DNA of 62,665 nt from Hyphococcus sp. Lineage in GTDB: Bacteria; Pseudomonadota; Alphaproteobacteria; Caulobacterales; Parvularculaceae. The stretch spans positions 1 to 62,665 of the forward strand of contig JANQOV010000001.1 of NCBI GenBank assembly GCA_028285645.1, read 5' to 3'. A program made the translations under genes and the position numbers. The notes under the pieces are model-generated. The model saw only the letters and a program-made list of their open reading frames with translations, was not told the origin of the DNA and ran no database searches. Below are positions 9,641 to 19,482 of the stretch, piece after piece (within the stretch, counting starts at the first letter, position 1; each line of letters begins with the position of its first letter).

Positions 9641-10402
9641 CTATCGCGGCTGCATTCGGATGGCGCCGTCAATGCGAATGACGGCGCCGTTGATCATTGT
9701 GTTGCGACATATCTCCAACGCCAATGAGGCGTATTCTTCAGGTTTGCCAAGCCGTTTTGGAAACGGCACCATGGCGGCAAGCGCGTCCTGCACCTTCTGG
9801 TCCATGCCTTCCATCATTGGCGTCCAGAAAATGCCCGGCGCGATGGTGTTGACACGGATGCCCGCATTCATGAGGTCGCGCGCCATCGGCAGCGTCATGG
9901 CGACCACGCCGCCCTTAGACGCCGAATAGGCGGCCTGGCCGATTTGCCCTTCATAGGCGGCGACCGACGCAGTGTTGATAATCACGCCGCGTTCTCCATC
10001 CGCCTGCGGATCATTCTTCTCCATGGCTTCAGAGACGAGCCTTGAGCAATTGAACGTGCCGGAAAGATTAACGTCCAGCACTTTGTTGAAGCTTTCCAGC
10101 CGGTGCGGGCCGTTTTTGCCAACGGTTTTTTCGCCGATGGCGATACCGGCGCAATTCACCAAAATTGACGGCGCGCCGTTTGCCGCAATAGATTTTTCAA
10201 GCGCCGCCTTGACGCTTGCCTCATCGGAAACATCGGTTTCGCAAAAGACGCCGCCGAGTTTTTCAGCATGCGCTTCGCCCTTCGCGACATTCATGTCCCA
10301 TAGGGCGACTTTGACGCCAGCCTCGCCTAACGCTTCTGCGGTTGCGCCGCCAAGACCCGAGGCGCCGCCGGTGATGATTGCTGATGTTCCGGTGAGGTTC
10401 AT
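9641..10402 (-). CDS. Short-chain dehydrogenase, 3-hydroxyacyl-CoA dehydrogenase type II-like
   Basis: This 253-residue classical SDR has the NAD site TGGASGLGGATAEAL (about 11-25) and the NCAG structural motif (NCAGIAIG). The catalytic Tyr-x3-Lys is in AAYSASKGGVVAMT (about 158-171), with a serine upstream in NTASVAAYEG. The overall pattern resembles 3-hydroxyacyl-CoA dehydrogenase type 2 (HSD10-like). That suggests oxidation of short or branched 3-hydroxyacyl-CoA, but the substrate is inferred. It lies on the minus strand between rpsO and pnp, 149 bases after rpsO and 128 before pnp. Confidence 0.88.
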   Translation of the reverse strand: MNLTGTSAIITGGASGLGGATAEALGEAGVKVALWDMNVAKGEAHAEKLGGVFCETDVSDEASVKAALEKSIAANGAPSILVNCAGIAIGEKTVGKNGPHRLESFNKVLDVNLSGTFNCSRLVSEAMEKNDPQADGERGVIINTASVAAYEGQIGQAAYSASKGGVVAMTLPMARDLMNAGIRVNTIAPGIFWTPMMEGMDQKVQDALAAMVPFPKRLGKPEEYASLALEICRNTMINGAVIRIDGAIRMQPR

Positions 10403-10551
10403 GCTCAGTTCCTTTTGTCATCCCCTGTGCAGCGCGGTGTCTTCGACAGTGCGTCGCAAGGGATTTGTTTCAACGGGCGTCGCTCAAACTGGCGACCCGC
10501 TCGGATCGGCCATGCAACCTTCAAGGGGTCGCCCCGCATCCAAGACGGCGA

Positions 10552-10821
10552 TTACCGCCGCAATCCAAGCTCGCTGATCAGCTTTTGATACCGCGCCTCA
10601 TCATTTCGCTTTACGTAGTCAAGCAGGCGCCGCCGCTGGGAGACCATCTTCAACAGGCCGCGCCGGGAATGGTTGTCCTTTTTGTGGCCTTTAAAATGTT
10701 CAGTGAGGTTGGCGATACGCTCCGATAGGATCGCAACCTGAACTTCGGGCGAGCCTGTGTCGCCTTCATTTTGCGCAAATTTTTTGATGAGTTCGGCCTT
10801 ACGGCCAGCCGTAATCGACAT
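10552..10821 (-). CDS. rpsO: Ribosomal protein S15
   Basis: The start at 10821 gives the standard 89-residue S15 ([15 protein letters not shown] to SELGLRR). Conserved blocks visible are [33 protein letters not shown] and RRRLLDYV. S15 binds 16S rRNA helices 20-22 and starts assembly of the 30S platform. An in-frame upstream extension to 11043 has no family similarity and is rejected. rpsO is usually followed directly by pnp, but here a dehydrogenase gene separates them. Confidence 0.97.
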   Translation of the reverse strand: MSITAGRKAELIKKFAQNEGDTGSPEVQVAILSERIANLTEHFKGHKKDNHSRRGLLKMVSQRRRLLDYVKRNDEARYQKLISELGLRR

Positions 10822-11073
10822 CTCGTTTTCTCCGCGGCGTCCGTGAATTGCCGGCCCTGCCGGGACGCCGTCCAGCAAGGTCGAGGGTTGGCGGGTCTTT
10901 AGGTGAAAAGCCTTCCTGAAGCAAGAGTAGAAGCGGCCCGCATGACGAGCGTTTAGCCGATAATGCCAGTTTTGGCGGAAAGGGCCGATTTTCGCTAATT
11001 TATGCGGAATCGAGGGGCCGGATTGTCTTATGCGGTGCAGCAATTTGCCGGATGGACCCTTCGAGCCCAGAAA

Positions 11074-12282
11074 ATGCCCCCCAATCCCGACGATATTGCC
11101 GGCCTGACGGCGCGGGCGGAAGCCGGCGAAACATCAGCGCAAATCGACCTTGCCTTTTATTTTGAGGGCAAGGGAGACGCAGGCGCGGCCGCAAAATGGA
11201 TGGATGCAGCGGCGGAAAGCGGCGATTCACTGGCGCGGATGCAACGGGCCGCCTGGCGGCTTTATGGGTCCAATTTTGAGCGGGATGAGGCCGCTGCGCT
11301 CCGCGAAATCGAGGATATTGCCGAGACGGGCGCGAACCCTGCGGCGCCGACTTTCGCCGCTGTCTTGCGCGCAGCCGGACTTGGTGCGGCGAGCGACTGG
11401 AACGCAGCAACCAACTGGCTCGCCAGAGCCGCCTTCGACGACGAACCACGGGCGCTTGCGCAATTATCGCTCTTGCAGCCGGACACGGATGACGGCCGCC
11501 GCCGGGCGGGGTTATTGCTCGGCCGCGCCGCCGCGCTTGGATATGAACCGGCGCTTTCCATCATCGGCGAAGAGCCCGCGCCGGCAACGCCTAAACAGTC
11601 AACAGCGTTGATTGTGGAAGCAGCGGACGCAGCGGAAGATCCGTCTTTATGGCGCCCTTCCGAGCATCAAATTTTCTTAAAGCGCCCGCGGGTTGATATT
11701 TATCCGCATACGGCGCCGGCGCTCTGGCGGCGCTATATCATCGAAACCGCAACGCCTCTCTTGCAGCCGGCGCAAGTCAAAGACGCCAATACCGGCAAAC
11801 GCGCCGATGACCCGATGCGCACCAACCGCGTCGCCATCATTGAGCTGTGGAACAGCGATTTAATTTTTTACGCCCTCACCCGGCGCATCGCTGCAGCCAT
11901 GGGCGAACCCCTTGAACGCCAGGAAGCGCCGCGGGTTTTGCATTATCGTCCGGGCGAAGCTTATGCGCCCCATTTCGATTTTGTGAACCCGGAGGTCCCG
12001 GCTTTCGCCCGCGAGCTTTCCGTCAGGGGCCAACGCATCAAAACCCCGCTTATCTATCTCAATGACGATTACGCCGGCGGCGCCACGAGCTTTCCGGAAG
12101 CCAATGACGCTTATAAGGCGAGAGCCGGCGATCTTCTCATCTTGCGAAACACGCGATCGAGCGGCAAACCCGACCCGAGAAGCCTGCACGCAGGCACACC
12201 GCCGATCCGCGGCGACAAATGGGTGATGTCAGCGCGCACCAGAAGCAAGCCGCAGATCGCGAGGATTTGGAGTGATTTTTAG
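11074..12282 (+). CDS. Sel1-like repeat protein fused to a 2OG-Fe(II) prolyl-hydroxylase-like domain
   Basis: From the ATG at 11074 the protein has about 402 residues. The first half (about 5-170) contains helical Sel1/TPR-like units such as [20 protein letters not shown] and [20 protein letters not shown]. The second half is a prolyl 4-hydroxylase-type oxygenase domain. The iron ligands His and Asp are in YAPHFDF. The distal His is in [14 protein letters not shown], with the oxoglutarate-binding lysine shortly after. It would hydroxylate a protein residue using oxoglutarate and O2, with the repeats perhaps recruiting the partner. The target is unknown. A start at 11002 is possible but adds residues unlike the family. 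Confidence 0.85.
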   Translation: MPPNPDDIAGLTARAEAGETSAQIDLAFYFEGKGDAGAAAKWMDAAAESGDSLARMQRAAWRLYGSNFERDEAAALREIEDIAETGANPAAPTFAAVLRAAGLGAASDWNAATNWLARAAFDDEPRALAQLSLLQPDTDDGRRRAGLLLGRAAALGYEPALSIIGEEPAPATPKQSTALIVEAADAAEDPSLWRPSEHQIFLKRPRVDIYPHTAPALWRRYIIETATPLLQPAQVKDANTGKRADDPMRTNRVAIIELWNSDLIFYALTRRIAAAMGEPLERQEAPRVLHYRPGEAYAPHFDFVNPEVPAFARELSVRGQRIKTPLIYLNDDYAGGATSFPEANDAYKARAGDLLILRNTRSSGKPDPRSLHAGTPPIRGDKWVMSARTRSKPQIARIWSDF

Positions 12283-12291
12283 GGCGCGGGC

Positions 12292-13224
12292 CTACAGATT
12301 AAAAACCCGCGCCGGTTTGAGCTTCAGCCCATCCAGCTCGCAAATCGCAACCGGAGCGTCGTGACAAACCGCAAGAACCGTCGGCACAACACCCGCCTCG
12401 CCGGCGCGCACGCCCTTTGCCGTCGCCGGCGACAGCACAGCCGCCTGACCACGTCGCAATTTGTCCGCCTGCGGACCGTCAATCAAAGCTTGCGGCAAAG
12501 ACGCAAGCGCTGTTTCTACTGGCGCGAGCGTTGCGTCGCGATCTTCGATAAGACTGATCTCTTCAAGCGCCTCGATTGTAACTGCATCATCTGCGCGAAA
12601 CGGCCCAACGGAAATACGCCGCAAAGAAGAAACATGCCCTTCCGCGCCGAGCGCGTGCGCAAGGTCGCGCACCAGCGCGCGCACATAAGCGCCCTTGCCA
12701 GTCACGGCTTCAAATACCGTTTCATCCGCATTCGGCGCATCAACAATAGATAACTCATGCACGGTAATCGTGCGCGGCTGAAGCTCGACGGTCTCGCCTT
12801 CCCGGGCGATGTCGTAAGCGCGTTCACCGCCAATTTTGACCGCAGAAAATTGCGGCGGGACTTGTTGAATCTCGCCTATGAAACCGGGCAACGCAGCTTC
12901 GATGGCTTGCGGGTCGGGGCGCTCCTCAGAGGTCGCGATGACTTCGCCCTCTGCGTCGTCGGTCGCCGTCGCCTCGCCCCAGCGCGCTGTGAACCGGTAG
13001 CGCTTTTCGCCGTCCATGGTGTAGGGAACGGTCTTGGTCGCCTCGCCGAAGGCGATTGGCAAGACCCCGGTCGCGAGCGGATCAAGGGTGCCGGCGTGTC
13101 CTGCTTTTTGCGCCTGAAACAACCATTTGGCCTTCGAGACGGCTTCCGTGCTCCCAAGCCCATAAGCTTTATCGAGAATGAGCCAACCGGAAATCGGCCG
13201 GCCCTTTTTTCGGCGTCTGCCCAT
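12292..13224 (-). CDS. truB: tRNA pseudouridine-55 synthase TruB
   Basis: TruB makes pseudouridine 55 in the T-loop of tRNAs. The catalytic aspartate is in the signature AGHAGTLDPLATGVLPI, about 45 residues from the chosen start MGRRRKKGRPISGW. The KRYRF and GGERAYDIAREGE segments are also typical. Total length is about 310 residues. A longer in-frame start at 13269 lacks family support. It follows rbfA on the minus strand and ends the rimP-nusA-infB-rbfA-truB block. Confidence 0.95.
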   Translation of the reverse strand: MGRRRKKGRPISGWLILDKAYGLGSTEAVSKAKWLFQAQKAGHAGTLDPLATGVLPIAFGEATKTVPYTMDGEKRYRFTARWGEATATDDAEGEVIATSEERPDPQAIEAALPGFIGEIQQVPPQFSAVKIGGERAYDIAREGETVELQPRTITVHELSIVDAPNADETVFEAVTGKGAYVRALVRDLAHALGAEGHVSSLRRISVGPFRADDAVTIEALEEISLIEDRDATLAPVETALASLPQALIDGPQADKLRRGQAAVLSPATAKGVRAGEAGVVPTVLAVCHDAPVAICELDGLKLKPARVFNL

Positions 13225-13367
13225 GGCGGGCGTCCTCCATTTTTGTTGCCGTTTGATCGGTAAGCCCACGGCCGCCGGATCGAACGGCTGACCGCTGCTG
13301 AAAACACTACCGCGCCTTCAATCAGACCCTGCAAGACCGGTCAAGGGGCGACAGCGGATGGCCGCGA

Positions 13368-13769
13368 TCAGTTATCTTCTTTGCGCAAATCCCTGGCGAC
13401 TTCTGGAGAGGCGAGCAGCGTGTCTATTCTTTCCGCTTCGGCAAAACTGTCGTCGCTACGAAAGACAAGCGCCGGGGTGAATTTCATCTCAATCTTGCGG
13501 CCAAGCAGCCCGCGTAAGTGCGGCGCAACTTTGTTGAGCGCCGCAACGACCTCTTCCTTGGCGCCGCCGCCAAGAGGCGTGCAGAACACCGTCGCCTGTT
13601 TTAAGTCGGGCGAAGCGCGCACTTCGCTCACCGTTACCGAAACACCGGAAAGCGCTGGCTCGCGCAAATCCTCCCGCTGTAGAATTTCCACCAGCGCATG
13701 ACGGATGAGTTCGCCGGCGCGAAGCTGGCGCTGGCTTGGGCCTTTGGAATTTGAAAAACGTTTGGACAT
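13368..13769 (-). CDS. rbfA: Ribosome-binding factor A
   Basis: RbfA binds free 30S subunits late in maturation and is needed for 16S processing, especially in the cold. The chosen start gives MSKRFSNSKGPSQRQ, about 133 residues. The KH-like domain includes RAGELIRHALVEILQRED, SVTVSEVRASPDLKQATVF and PHLRGLLGRKIEMKFTP, all typical. It lies between infB and truB, the usual order. An in-frame extension to 13814 is not supported. Confidence 0.94.
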   Translation of the reverse strand: MSKRFSNSKGPSQRQLRAGELIRHALVEILQREDLREPALSGVSVTVSEVRASPDLKQATVFCTPLGGGAKEEVVAALNKVAPHLRGLLGRKIEMKFTPALVFRSDDSFAEAERIDTLLASPEVARDLRKEDN

Positions 13770-13829
13770 GGAATTAGCCGGCGCGCCATGCGCCATAAGT
13801 AAATAACAAAGCAACGTGTTTTCAGAAGA

Positions 13830-16436
13830 CTAAAGCGTCCGCGTCACCGTCTCGACGGAGAAACACTCGATGACGTCGCCGACCTTCATGTCTTCGTAGT
13901 TAGCGAAGCTCATGCCGCATTCCTGGCCTGCGGGCACTTCCTGCACGTCGTCCTTGAAGCGTTTAAGCTGCGAGAGTTCGCCTTCGTGAATGACAACATC
14001 GTCGCGGATGAGGCGTACTTTGGCGCCGCGCTCGACCTTGCCTTCGGTAACGCGGCAGCCTGCAACCTTGCCGTGCTTGGAGATCGAAAAGACTTCGAGA
14101 ATTTCCGCATTGCCGAGGAAGGTTTCGCGCAGTTCCGGCGCAAGCATGCCTGAGAGCACGCCTTTGATATCGTCAATCAGGTCGTAAATCACTGAGTAAT
14201 AACGGATTTCAACGCCGCTGCGTTCGGCCTCGTCGCGCGCGCCTTTGTTCGCGCGGACGTTAAAGCCAATCACCGGAGCGCTCGATGCGCCCGCCAGAAT
14301 GACGTCGCTTTCGGAAATGCCGCCAACGCCTGTGTGCAAAACGCGGACGCGCACTTCATCCGTAGACATCTTTTCAAGGCTTGAAACGATCGCCTCGACC
14401 GAACCCTGAACGTCGCCCTTGATGACGATGGGCAGTTCTTTGATTTCAGAATCCTGAAGCTGCGCCATCATCTGATCGAGCGACGTGCCCGACGATTTGG
14501 CGACTTCTTTTTCGCGCCGCTGACGATGACGGAACTCCGCCACTTCACGGGCCCGCGCTTCGCTATCGACCACAACGAACTGGTCGCCAGGTTCCGGCAC
14601 GCCGTTAAGGCCAAGCACCTCAACCGGAGACGCTGGTCCCGCCTCTTGAATGGTTTTGCCTTTGTCGTCGGTCATGGCGCGGACTTTGCCCCATTCAGCG
14701 CCGACCACCATGATGTCGCCGCGCTTTAAGGTCCCGCGCTGAACAAGCAGCGTTGCGACCGCGCCGCGCCCCTTGTCGAGCCGCGCTTCAACAACAGCGC
14801 CCTCAGCCTCACGATTGGGGTTGGCTTTCAACTCCAGAAGTTCAGACTGCAAGAGGATTGCTTCCTGCAAGCCGTCGAGATTGGTTTTCTGAAGCGCCGA
14901 GACCTCAACATCCTGCACGTCGCCGCCGAGGCTTTCGGTCTGGATTTCATGCTGCAGCAAGTCTGTGCGCACCTTGTCGGCGTTGGCCTCAGGCTTGTCG
15001 ATCTTGTTGATCGCCACAATGATCGGCACTTCAGCCGCCTTGGCGTGGCTGATCGCTTCTTCCGTTTGCGGCATAATCGAGTCGTCCGCCGCAACAACGA
15101 GGATGACAATATCCGTCACTTCAGCGCCGCGAGCGCGCATTTGCGTAAACGCAGCGTGGCCCGGCGTATCAAGGAAGGAAATTTTCCGGCCGTCTTCGGT
15201 TTCGATCTGGTAGGCGCCAATATGCTGGGTGATGCCGCCCGCCTCGCCGGCGACCACATCGGTCTCGCGCATGGCGTCGAGCAGAGATGTTTTGCCGTGA
15301 TCCACATGACCCATAATGGTCACCACCGGCGGACGCGGCTCTAAATCCTCGTCCTTATCCGGTTCGCCGCCAAGACCCTCTTCCACATCGGCTTCAGAGA
15401 CGCGTTTTACGGTGTGACCGAGATCTTCAACGATCAACTGCGCCGTATCCGCATCAAGGAGTTCATTGGCGGTCACCATCTGGCCCTGCTTCATCAGCTC
15501 CTTGGTAAGATCGACAGCGCGCATGGACATGCGCTGCGCCAGTTCCTGCACCGTGATGGTTTCCGGAATGACAACTTCGCGGACAACGCGCTGAACATCG
15601 CCGCGCTGCAGGCGCGCGCTTTTTTCGCGTTCGCGGGCGCGCTTCACAGAAGCGAGCGAGCGTTGTCGCTCATCATCATCAAGCGCGTTGGCGATGGTCA
15701 GTTTTCCGGTGCGCCGGCGAACCGGTTCTTTGGGTTTTGAGTCGCGCCGTTCTTCAACGCCCTTACGCCGAGTTTTCAAACGCCCGCCAAGTTGCGCAAG
15801 CGGATTGTCGGGGTCGGCTTCGACCTTGCGGTCTTTTTCAGTATCGGCGCCCTTATCCTTGGCGTCCGCTTTTGCAGCGCTGCGTTGTTTGCGTTCGAGT
15901 TCTTCTGCCTCAAGCGCAAGGCGCGCTTCTTCTTCAGCCTTGCGGCGGACTTCCGCTTCGCTGGCGCGTTTTGCTTCTTCTTCTGCGACGCGCTGGCGCT
16001 CGGCTTCGAGCCTCGCGCGTTCTTCAGCCTCACGCGCTTCGCGGTCCGCCCGCTCGGCGGCTTCCTGCTTGGCGCGCGCTTCCTGTTCGCGGCGGGACTT
16101 CGCGAGCGCTTCCGCGCGAGCCTGCTTTTCGTCTTCTGAAAGCGTTCTTAAAACCGCGCCTTGTTTTTTTTCATCATCTTCTTCCGGCGGCGGGGCTGCT
16201 TTTTTCGCCGCCGGTTTCGGCGTCAGGGTTTTCTTCTTGACGACTTTTGTCGGTGTTTCAGACGCAGCAGCATCGGACTTCGCGCCGAGAACACGGCGAC
16301 GCTTGGTCTCCACAACAACCGTCTTTGAGCGGCCATGAGAAAAGCTCTGCTTAACGGCGCCTTTTTCCGTGCGGCGCAGCGTCAAGGGTCTCCGGCCCGA
16401 CTTCGGTTTCGTTTCTGTTTCGACGTCGTCGCTCAT
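13830..16436 (-). CDS. infB: Translation initiation factor IF-2
   Basis: IF-2 is the GTPase that places fMet-tRNA on the 30S subunit and joins the subunits. The start at 16436 gives about 868 residues ([15 protein letters not shown]). An N-terminal IF2 association region is followed by a long, highly charged Glu/Ala/Arg coiled coil (about 110-215). The G domain has G1 [14 protein letters not shown]3 DTPGHAAF and G4 NKID. Domains II-IV follow and end [12 protein letters not shown] longer in-frame start at 16529 is not supported. The charged region varies in length between species. It follows ylxR with about 100 bases between. Confidence 0.97.
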   Translation of the reverse strand: MSDDVETETKPKSGRRPLTLRRTEKGAVKQSFSHGRSKTVVVETKRRRVLGAKSDAAASETPTKVVKKKTLTPKPAAKKAAPPPEEDDEKKQGAVLRTLSEDEKQARAEALAKSRREQEARAKQEAAERADREAREAEERARLEAERQRVAEEEAKRASEAEVRRKAEEEARLALEAEELERKQRSAAKADAKDKGADTEKDRKVEADPDNPLAQLGGRLKTRRKGVEERRDSKPKEPVRRRTGKLTIANALDDDERQRSLASVKRAREREKSARLQRGDVQRVVREVVIPETITVQELAQRMSMRAVDLTKELMKQGQMVTANELLDADTAQLIVEDLGHTVKRVSEADVEEGLGGEPDKDEDLEPRPPVVTIMGHVDHGKTSLLDAMRETDVVAGEAGGITQHIGAYQIETEDGRKISFLDTPGHAAFTQMRARGAEVTDIVILVVAADDSIMPQTEEAISHAKAAEVPIIVAINKIDKPEANADKVRTDLLQHEIQTESLGGDVQDVEVSALQKTNLDGLQEAILLQSELLELKANPNREAEGAVVEARLDKGRGAVATLLVQRGTLKRGDIMVVGAEWGKVRAMTDDKGKTIQEAGPASPVEVLGLNGVPEPGDQFVVVDSEARAREVAEFRHRQRREKEVAKSSGTSLDQMMAQLQDSEIKELPIVIKGDVQGSVEAIVSSLEKMSTDEVRVRVLHTGVGGISESDVILAGASSAPVIGFNVRANKGARDEAERSGVEIRYYSVIYDLIDDIKGVLSGMLAPELRETFLGNAEILEVFSISKHGKVAGCRVTEGKVERGAKVRLIRDDVVIHEGELSQLKRFKDDVQEVPAGQECGMSFANYEDMKVGDVIECFSVETVTRTL

Positions 16437-16541
16437 CCAATCTCCAATTTGCATCTCTGATGCGAGATGCGCTTTCTTTTTCTCATGAAAGCTGCACAGG
16501 ACATACAGCCCTAGCCAGCCCGGGTCCATGGGGAACCCGCA

Positions 16542-17147
16542 TTAACTCTTCACTAACGCCGGCGCTGATCGGAACCCCTCAAGCCGCGCCGCCGCGCGCT
16601 TAAACCGTTCCGCCGCCGGCCCTTTTTTTAATGCGACATGGACAACGCCGTCGCGTCCAAGCGCCTTAGACAACTCAGGGCTCGAAAAAGCGTCCACATA
16701 AAAAGCGCCTTTTGCGAGCGCTTTTAACTTTCGCTTGCCGTCTTCGCCGCCTTCCCGCGCCGCCGCCAACACGGTTGCATCGCCATCCTTCAAAAGCCGT
16801 TTGACCTGATCGAAGCCCGCCGCAGCGTCGCCGACCCGGCGCGCCAGCCCCAGCGCGTTGAGCGCTGCTTTAACAAGCCCTTGCTCAACCGTTTCAGCCA
16901 ACGCCTCGGGCGTCTTAGCGCCCGTCTTGAAAGAACGCGCGAACGCGCCGCGCTTAATCGCTTCTTCAAGCGCTGACCTGTTCGCCGTCACCCAGGCGCC
17001 GCGCCCGGGCAATTCGCCGGCAAGATCCGGCGTCACAACGCCGGAAGGGTCTATGACAAAGCGCAACATCGCATGAGATGATCCGACCGCGCCGGTCGCG
17101 ATGCATCGTCGCTCAGGGTCGCTTTGCGGCTTAGGCGTTTTCTTCAA
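16542..17147 (-). CDS. YlxR (DUF448) RNA-binding protein, nusA-infB operon
   Basis: The N-terminal YlxR domain shows the conserved ERRCIATGAVG and LPGRGAWVTANRSALEEAIKRGAF. The C-terminal part (about 105-200) looks like an L7Ae/Gadd45-type RNA-binding domain (ARRVGDAAAGFDQVKRLL). YlxR genes sit between nusA and infB in most bacteria and are thought to bind RNA and affect transcription. I choose TTG at 17147, which gives MKKTPKPQSDPERRCIATG, a 17-base overlap with nusA, and GGAGG 12 bases upstream. The nearest upstream ATG (17201) would need a 71-base overlap and a low-complexity Lys/Arg leader. Confidence 0.85.
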   Translation of the reverse strand: MKKTPKPQSDPERRCIATGAVGSSHAMLRFVIDPSGVVTPDLAGELPGRGAWVTANRSALEEAIKRGAFARSFKTGAKTPEALAETVEQGLVKAALNALGLARRVGDAAAGFDQVKRLLKDGDATVLAAAREGGEDGKRKLKALAKGAFYVDAFSSPELSKALGRDGVVHVALKKGPAAERFKRAAARLEGFRSAPALVKS

Positions 17148-18756
17148 CAGCTTCCGTTTCCTCCATTTCTTCCGCTTCTGCTTGGGCTTGCATGGCGTCA
17201 ATGTCTTCCTGGGTCAGCCAGCCCGCCTTCAATCTTGCGCGGATGATTAAGTCTTCTGCTTCTTCGGCCGTCATCTTGAAGGCTTCCAGCATGCCTTCGT
17301 AATGTTTGCGTTCGCCATCAACGCGTTCGTTCCAACCAACCAAATCATCGGTGGCGCAACCCGCCAAATCTTCAACAGATTTCACATCTTCTTCGCCAAG
17401 CGCCACGATCATTTTAAGATCAAGGCCTTCGAGTTCGAGAATGTCGTCGGCGACGCCAAGCTCTTTGCGTTTTTCATCGAGCTTCTTGTTTTCTTCCTCG
17501 ATGAAGTCTTTGGCCCGCGCTTGCAATTCTTCGGCGGTTTCTTCATCGAGCCCGTCAATATCCAACAGCTCATCGATCTCCACATAGGCGATTTCTTCGA
17601 TGCGTGAAAAACCCTCGGAGACAAGGAGACCGGCCATCATGTCGTCAACGTCAAGGCCTTCCATGAAGCGTTCCGACCGTACGCGGAATTCTTCCTGACG
17701 TTTTGCGCTCTCTTCTTCCTCAGTCATGATGTCTATCTCATAACCGGAAAGCTGCGAGGCGAGCCGCACATTTTGACCGCGCCGGCCAATGGCGAGCGAC
17801 AATTGCTCGTCAGGCACCACGACTTCGATACGCTGCAATTCCTCGTCGAGCACGACCTTGGTGACCTCGGCGGGGGCGAGCGCATTGACCACGAACGTCG
17901 CGTCATCCGGCGACCACGGCACAATATCGATCTTTTCGCCGCCAAGCTCGTTGACCACAGCCTGCACGCGGCTGCCGCGCATGCCAACACACGCGCCCAC
18001 GGGATCAATCCCGCCGTCATTGGACATCACGCCAATTTTGGCGCGGCTGCCGGGATCGCGCGCCACAGCGCGGATTTCAATAACGCCGTCATAAACTTCC
18101 GGCACCTCCTGCTCGAACAGCTTCGCCATGAATTGCGGGTGCGAGCGGGAAAGGAAGATCTGGGGCCCACGCGGCTCGCGGCGCACATCCATAATGTAGG
18201 CGCGTACGCGCTCGCCATTGCGATAGTTCTCGCGGGGCAATTGCTGGTCGCGGCGCACAATCGCTTCTGCCTTGCCGAGATCGACAATCACATGACCATA
18301 TTCAACGCGCTTGATGATGCCGTTGATGATCTCGCCGATGCGGTCCTTGAAGTCTTCATACTGACGGTCGCGCTCGGCGTCGCGCACTTTCTGAGTGATT
18401 ACCTGTTTGGCAGCCATGGCGGCCACGCGGCCGAAATCGATCGGCGGCAAAGGCTCTGACATAAAGTCGCCAATTTCGGCTTCAGGGTTGCGGTGACGCG
18501 CTTCATCGAGGGTGATCTCGGCGGATTCGTTTTCCACCTCCTCAACCACTTCCATCAGGCGCCACAATTTCGTTTCGCCTGTGGTCGGGTTGATTTCCGC
18601 TTTGACGTTGGTTTCGTGGCCGTAGCGCGAGCGCGCGGCTCGCGCCAATGCGTCTTCCATAGCGTCAATGACCAGCGCTTTTTCAATCGATTTTTCGCGC
18701 GCGACCGCATCTGCGATCTGGATCAATTCAAGCTTGTTGGCGCTAACCGCGTTCAT
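17131..18756 (-). CDS. nusA: Transcription elongation/termination factor NusA
   Basis: NusA binds RNA polymerase and controls pausing, termination and antitermination. The start MNAVSANKLELIQIADAV at 18756 gives 541 residues. Domains in order are the N-terminal polymerase-binding domain (about 1-130), S1 (about 135-200), two KH domains (about 205-345; GACVGMRGSRVQAVVNELGG and LAIGRRGQNVRLASQL are visible), and two acidic helix-hairpin-helix repeats (about 360-520). The acidic tail ends EAVEENA. It overlaps rimP by 14 bases and ylxR by about 17, so translation is coupled. The hairpin before rimP could couple NusA activity to its own expression. Confidence 0.97.
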   Translation of the reverse strand: MNAVSANKLELIQIADAVAREKSIEKALVIDAMEDALARAARSRYGHETNVKAEINPTTGETKLWRLMEVVEEVENESAEITLDEARHRNPEAEIGDFMSEPLPPIDFGRVAAMAAKQVITQKVRDAERDRQYEDFKDRIGEIINGIIKRVEYGHVIVDLGKAEAIVRRDQQLPRENYRNGERVRAYIMDVRREPRGPQIFLSRSHPQFMAKLFEQEVPEVYDGVIEIRAVARDPGSRAKIGVMSNDGGIDPVGACVGMRGSRVQAVVNELGGEKIDIVPWSPDDATFVVNALAPAEVTKVVLDEELQRIEVVVPDEQLSLAIGRRGQNVRLASQLSGYEIDIMTEEEESAKRQEEFRVRSERFMEGLDVDDMMAGLLVSEGFSRIEEIAYVEIDELLDIDGLDEETAEELQARAKDFIEEENKKLDEKRKELGVADDILELEGLDLKMIVALGEEDVKSVEDLAGCATDDLVGWNERVDGERKHYEGMLEAFKMTAEEAEDLIIRARLKAGWLTQEDIDAMQAQAEAEEMEETEAVEENA

Positions 18757-19297
18757 CAATGGTCTCCATTTCAGGCGTCTCCTCATTTTGCGGCATCGTT
18801 TTCGCCGCTTTCAGACTTTCTTTGATCAGTTCATCGGTAAGGGCGAGTTTGGCGTTTGCGATCCATTCGAATGGAAAAAGCGCCGTTTCGTCTTCACCCT
18901 CTATGTCGAACGCGACATTGTCGCCGTCGACGCCGGCGAGCACGCCGGTAAATCTTTTGCGCCCCTCAACCATGCGGTTGAGTTCAAGCTTCGCCCCGTA
19001 GCCTTGCCAGTCTTCGAAATCCTTGAGCGCAACCAACGGTCGGTCAATCCCCGGCGACGAGACTTCGAGAACATAAGCGCCCTCGATCGGGTCCGCCGCT
19101 TCCAGGACCGGCGACAAGGCCCGTGATAGCCTTGCGCAATCTTCAGCCGACATGGTCCTGTCCGGACGCTCCGCCATCACCTGGAGGGTTTTGGTCTTAG
19201 CTCCGGTGATGCGCACGCGCACGAGGACAAACCCCTGTTCTAAGACAGTCGGTTCAATCAGCTCGTTAAGGCTCCAGCGCTCCATTCGCCAATCCAT
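18743..19297 (-). CDS. rimP: Ribosome maturation factor RimP
   Basis: RimP helps assemble the 30S 3' domain. The start MDWRMERWSLNEL at 19297 gives about 184 residues; an internal ATG (MERW, 19285) is an alternative. Family blocks are APTVLEQGF-like near the start (LIEPTVLEQGFVLVRVRI), then EDCARLSRALSPVLE, and YVLEVSSPGIDRPL. The SM-like C-terminal domain includes FTGVLAGVDGDNVAF and FEWIANAKLA. It is the first gene of the rimP-nusA-ylxR-infB-rbfA-truB block. Longer in-frame starts would translate a terminator-like hairpin, so they are rejected. Confidence 0.94.
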   Translation of the reverse strand: MDWRMERWSLNELIEPTVLEQGFVLVRVRITGAKTKTLQVMAERPDRTMSAEDCARLSRALSPVLEAADPIEGAYVLEVSSPGIDRPLVALKDFEDWQGYGAKLELNRMVEGRKRFTGVLAGVDGDNVAFDIEGEDETALFPFEWIANAKLALTDELIKESLKAAKTMPQNEETPEMETIDERG

Positions 19298-19309
19298 ATT
19301 GCGGTAACG

Positions 19310-19337
19310 AAAAAGCGGGCCCCGAGGGGCCCGCTTT
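19310..19337 (-). terminator. Terminator-like hairpin immediately before rimP
   Basis: AAAGCGGGCCCC (19312-19323) is complementary to GGGGCCCGCTTT (19326-19337), giving a near-perfect GC-rich stem. Read on the minus strand it is followed by five T (to 19310) and lies only 12 bases before the rimP start codon. Read on the plus strand it is followed by CGATTTTT. No gene end is nearby on the minus strand, so it fits a leader attenuator. It may also block read-through or shield the rimP ribosome site. Confidence 0.65.
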
Positions 19338-19482
19338 CGATTTTTCGAATAGCGTTTGGCCGTTATATAGGGCGCCCAATGCGGTTTGTCAGCCCCCGGC
19401 GCGCCTTCATTGGTTAACAAATCCTTTCAAACTGGCGCCGGGCTTGAATCGGAACGTTCTCTAGCAAAGACGGACGCATCCC

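Noticed and set aside
10540-10566. Weak hairpin at the rpsO stop (CGGCG/CGCCG)
   Set aside because: Stem of five bases with no T run, so not convincing as a terminator.
15688-16338. Long Ser/Ala-rich frame on the plus strand
   Set aside because: It is antisense to the charged Glu/Ala/Arg coiled coil of infB, whose codon bias creates open antisense frames. No domain is seen.
17773-18459. 228-codon plus-strand frame
   Set aside because: It is antisense to nusA, which is certain, and it has no family similarity.
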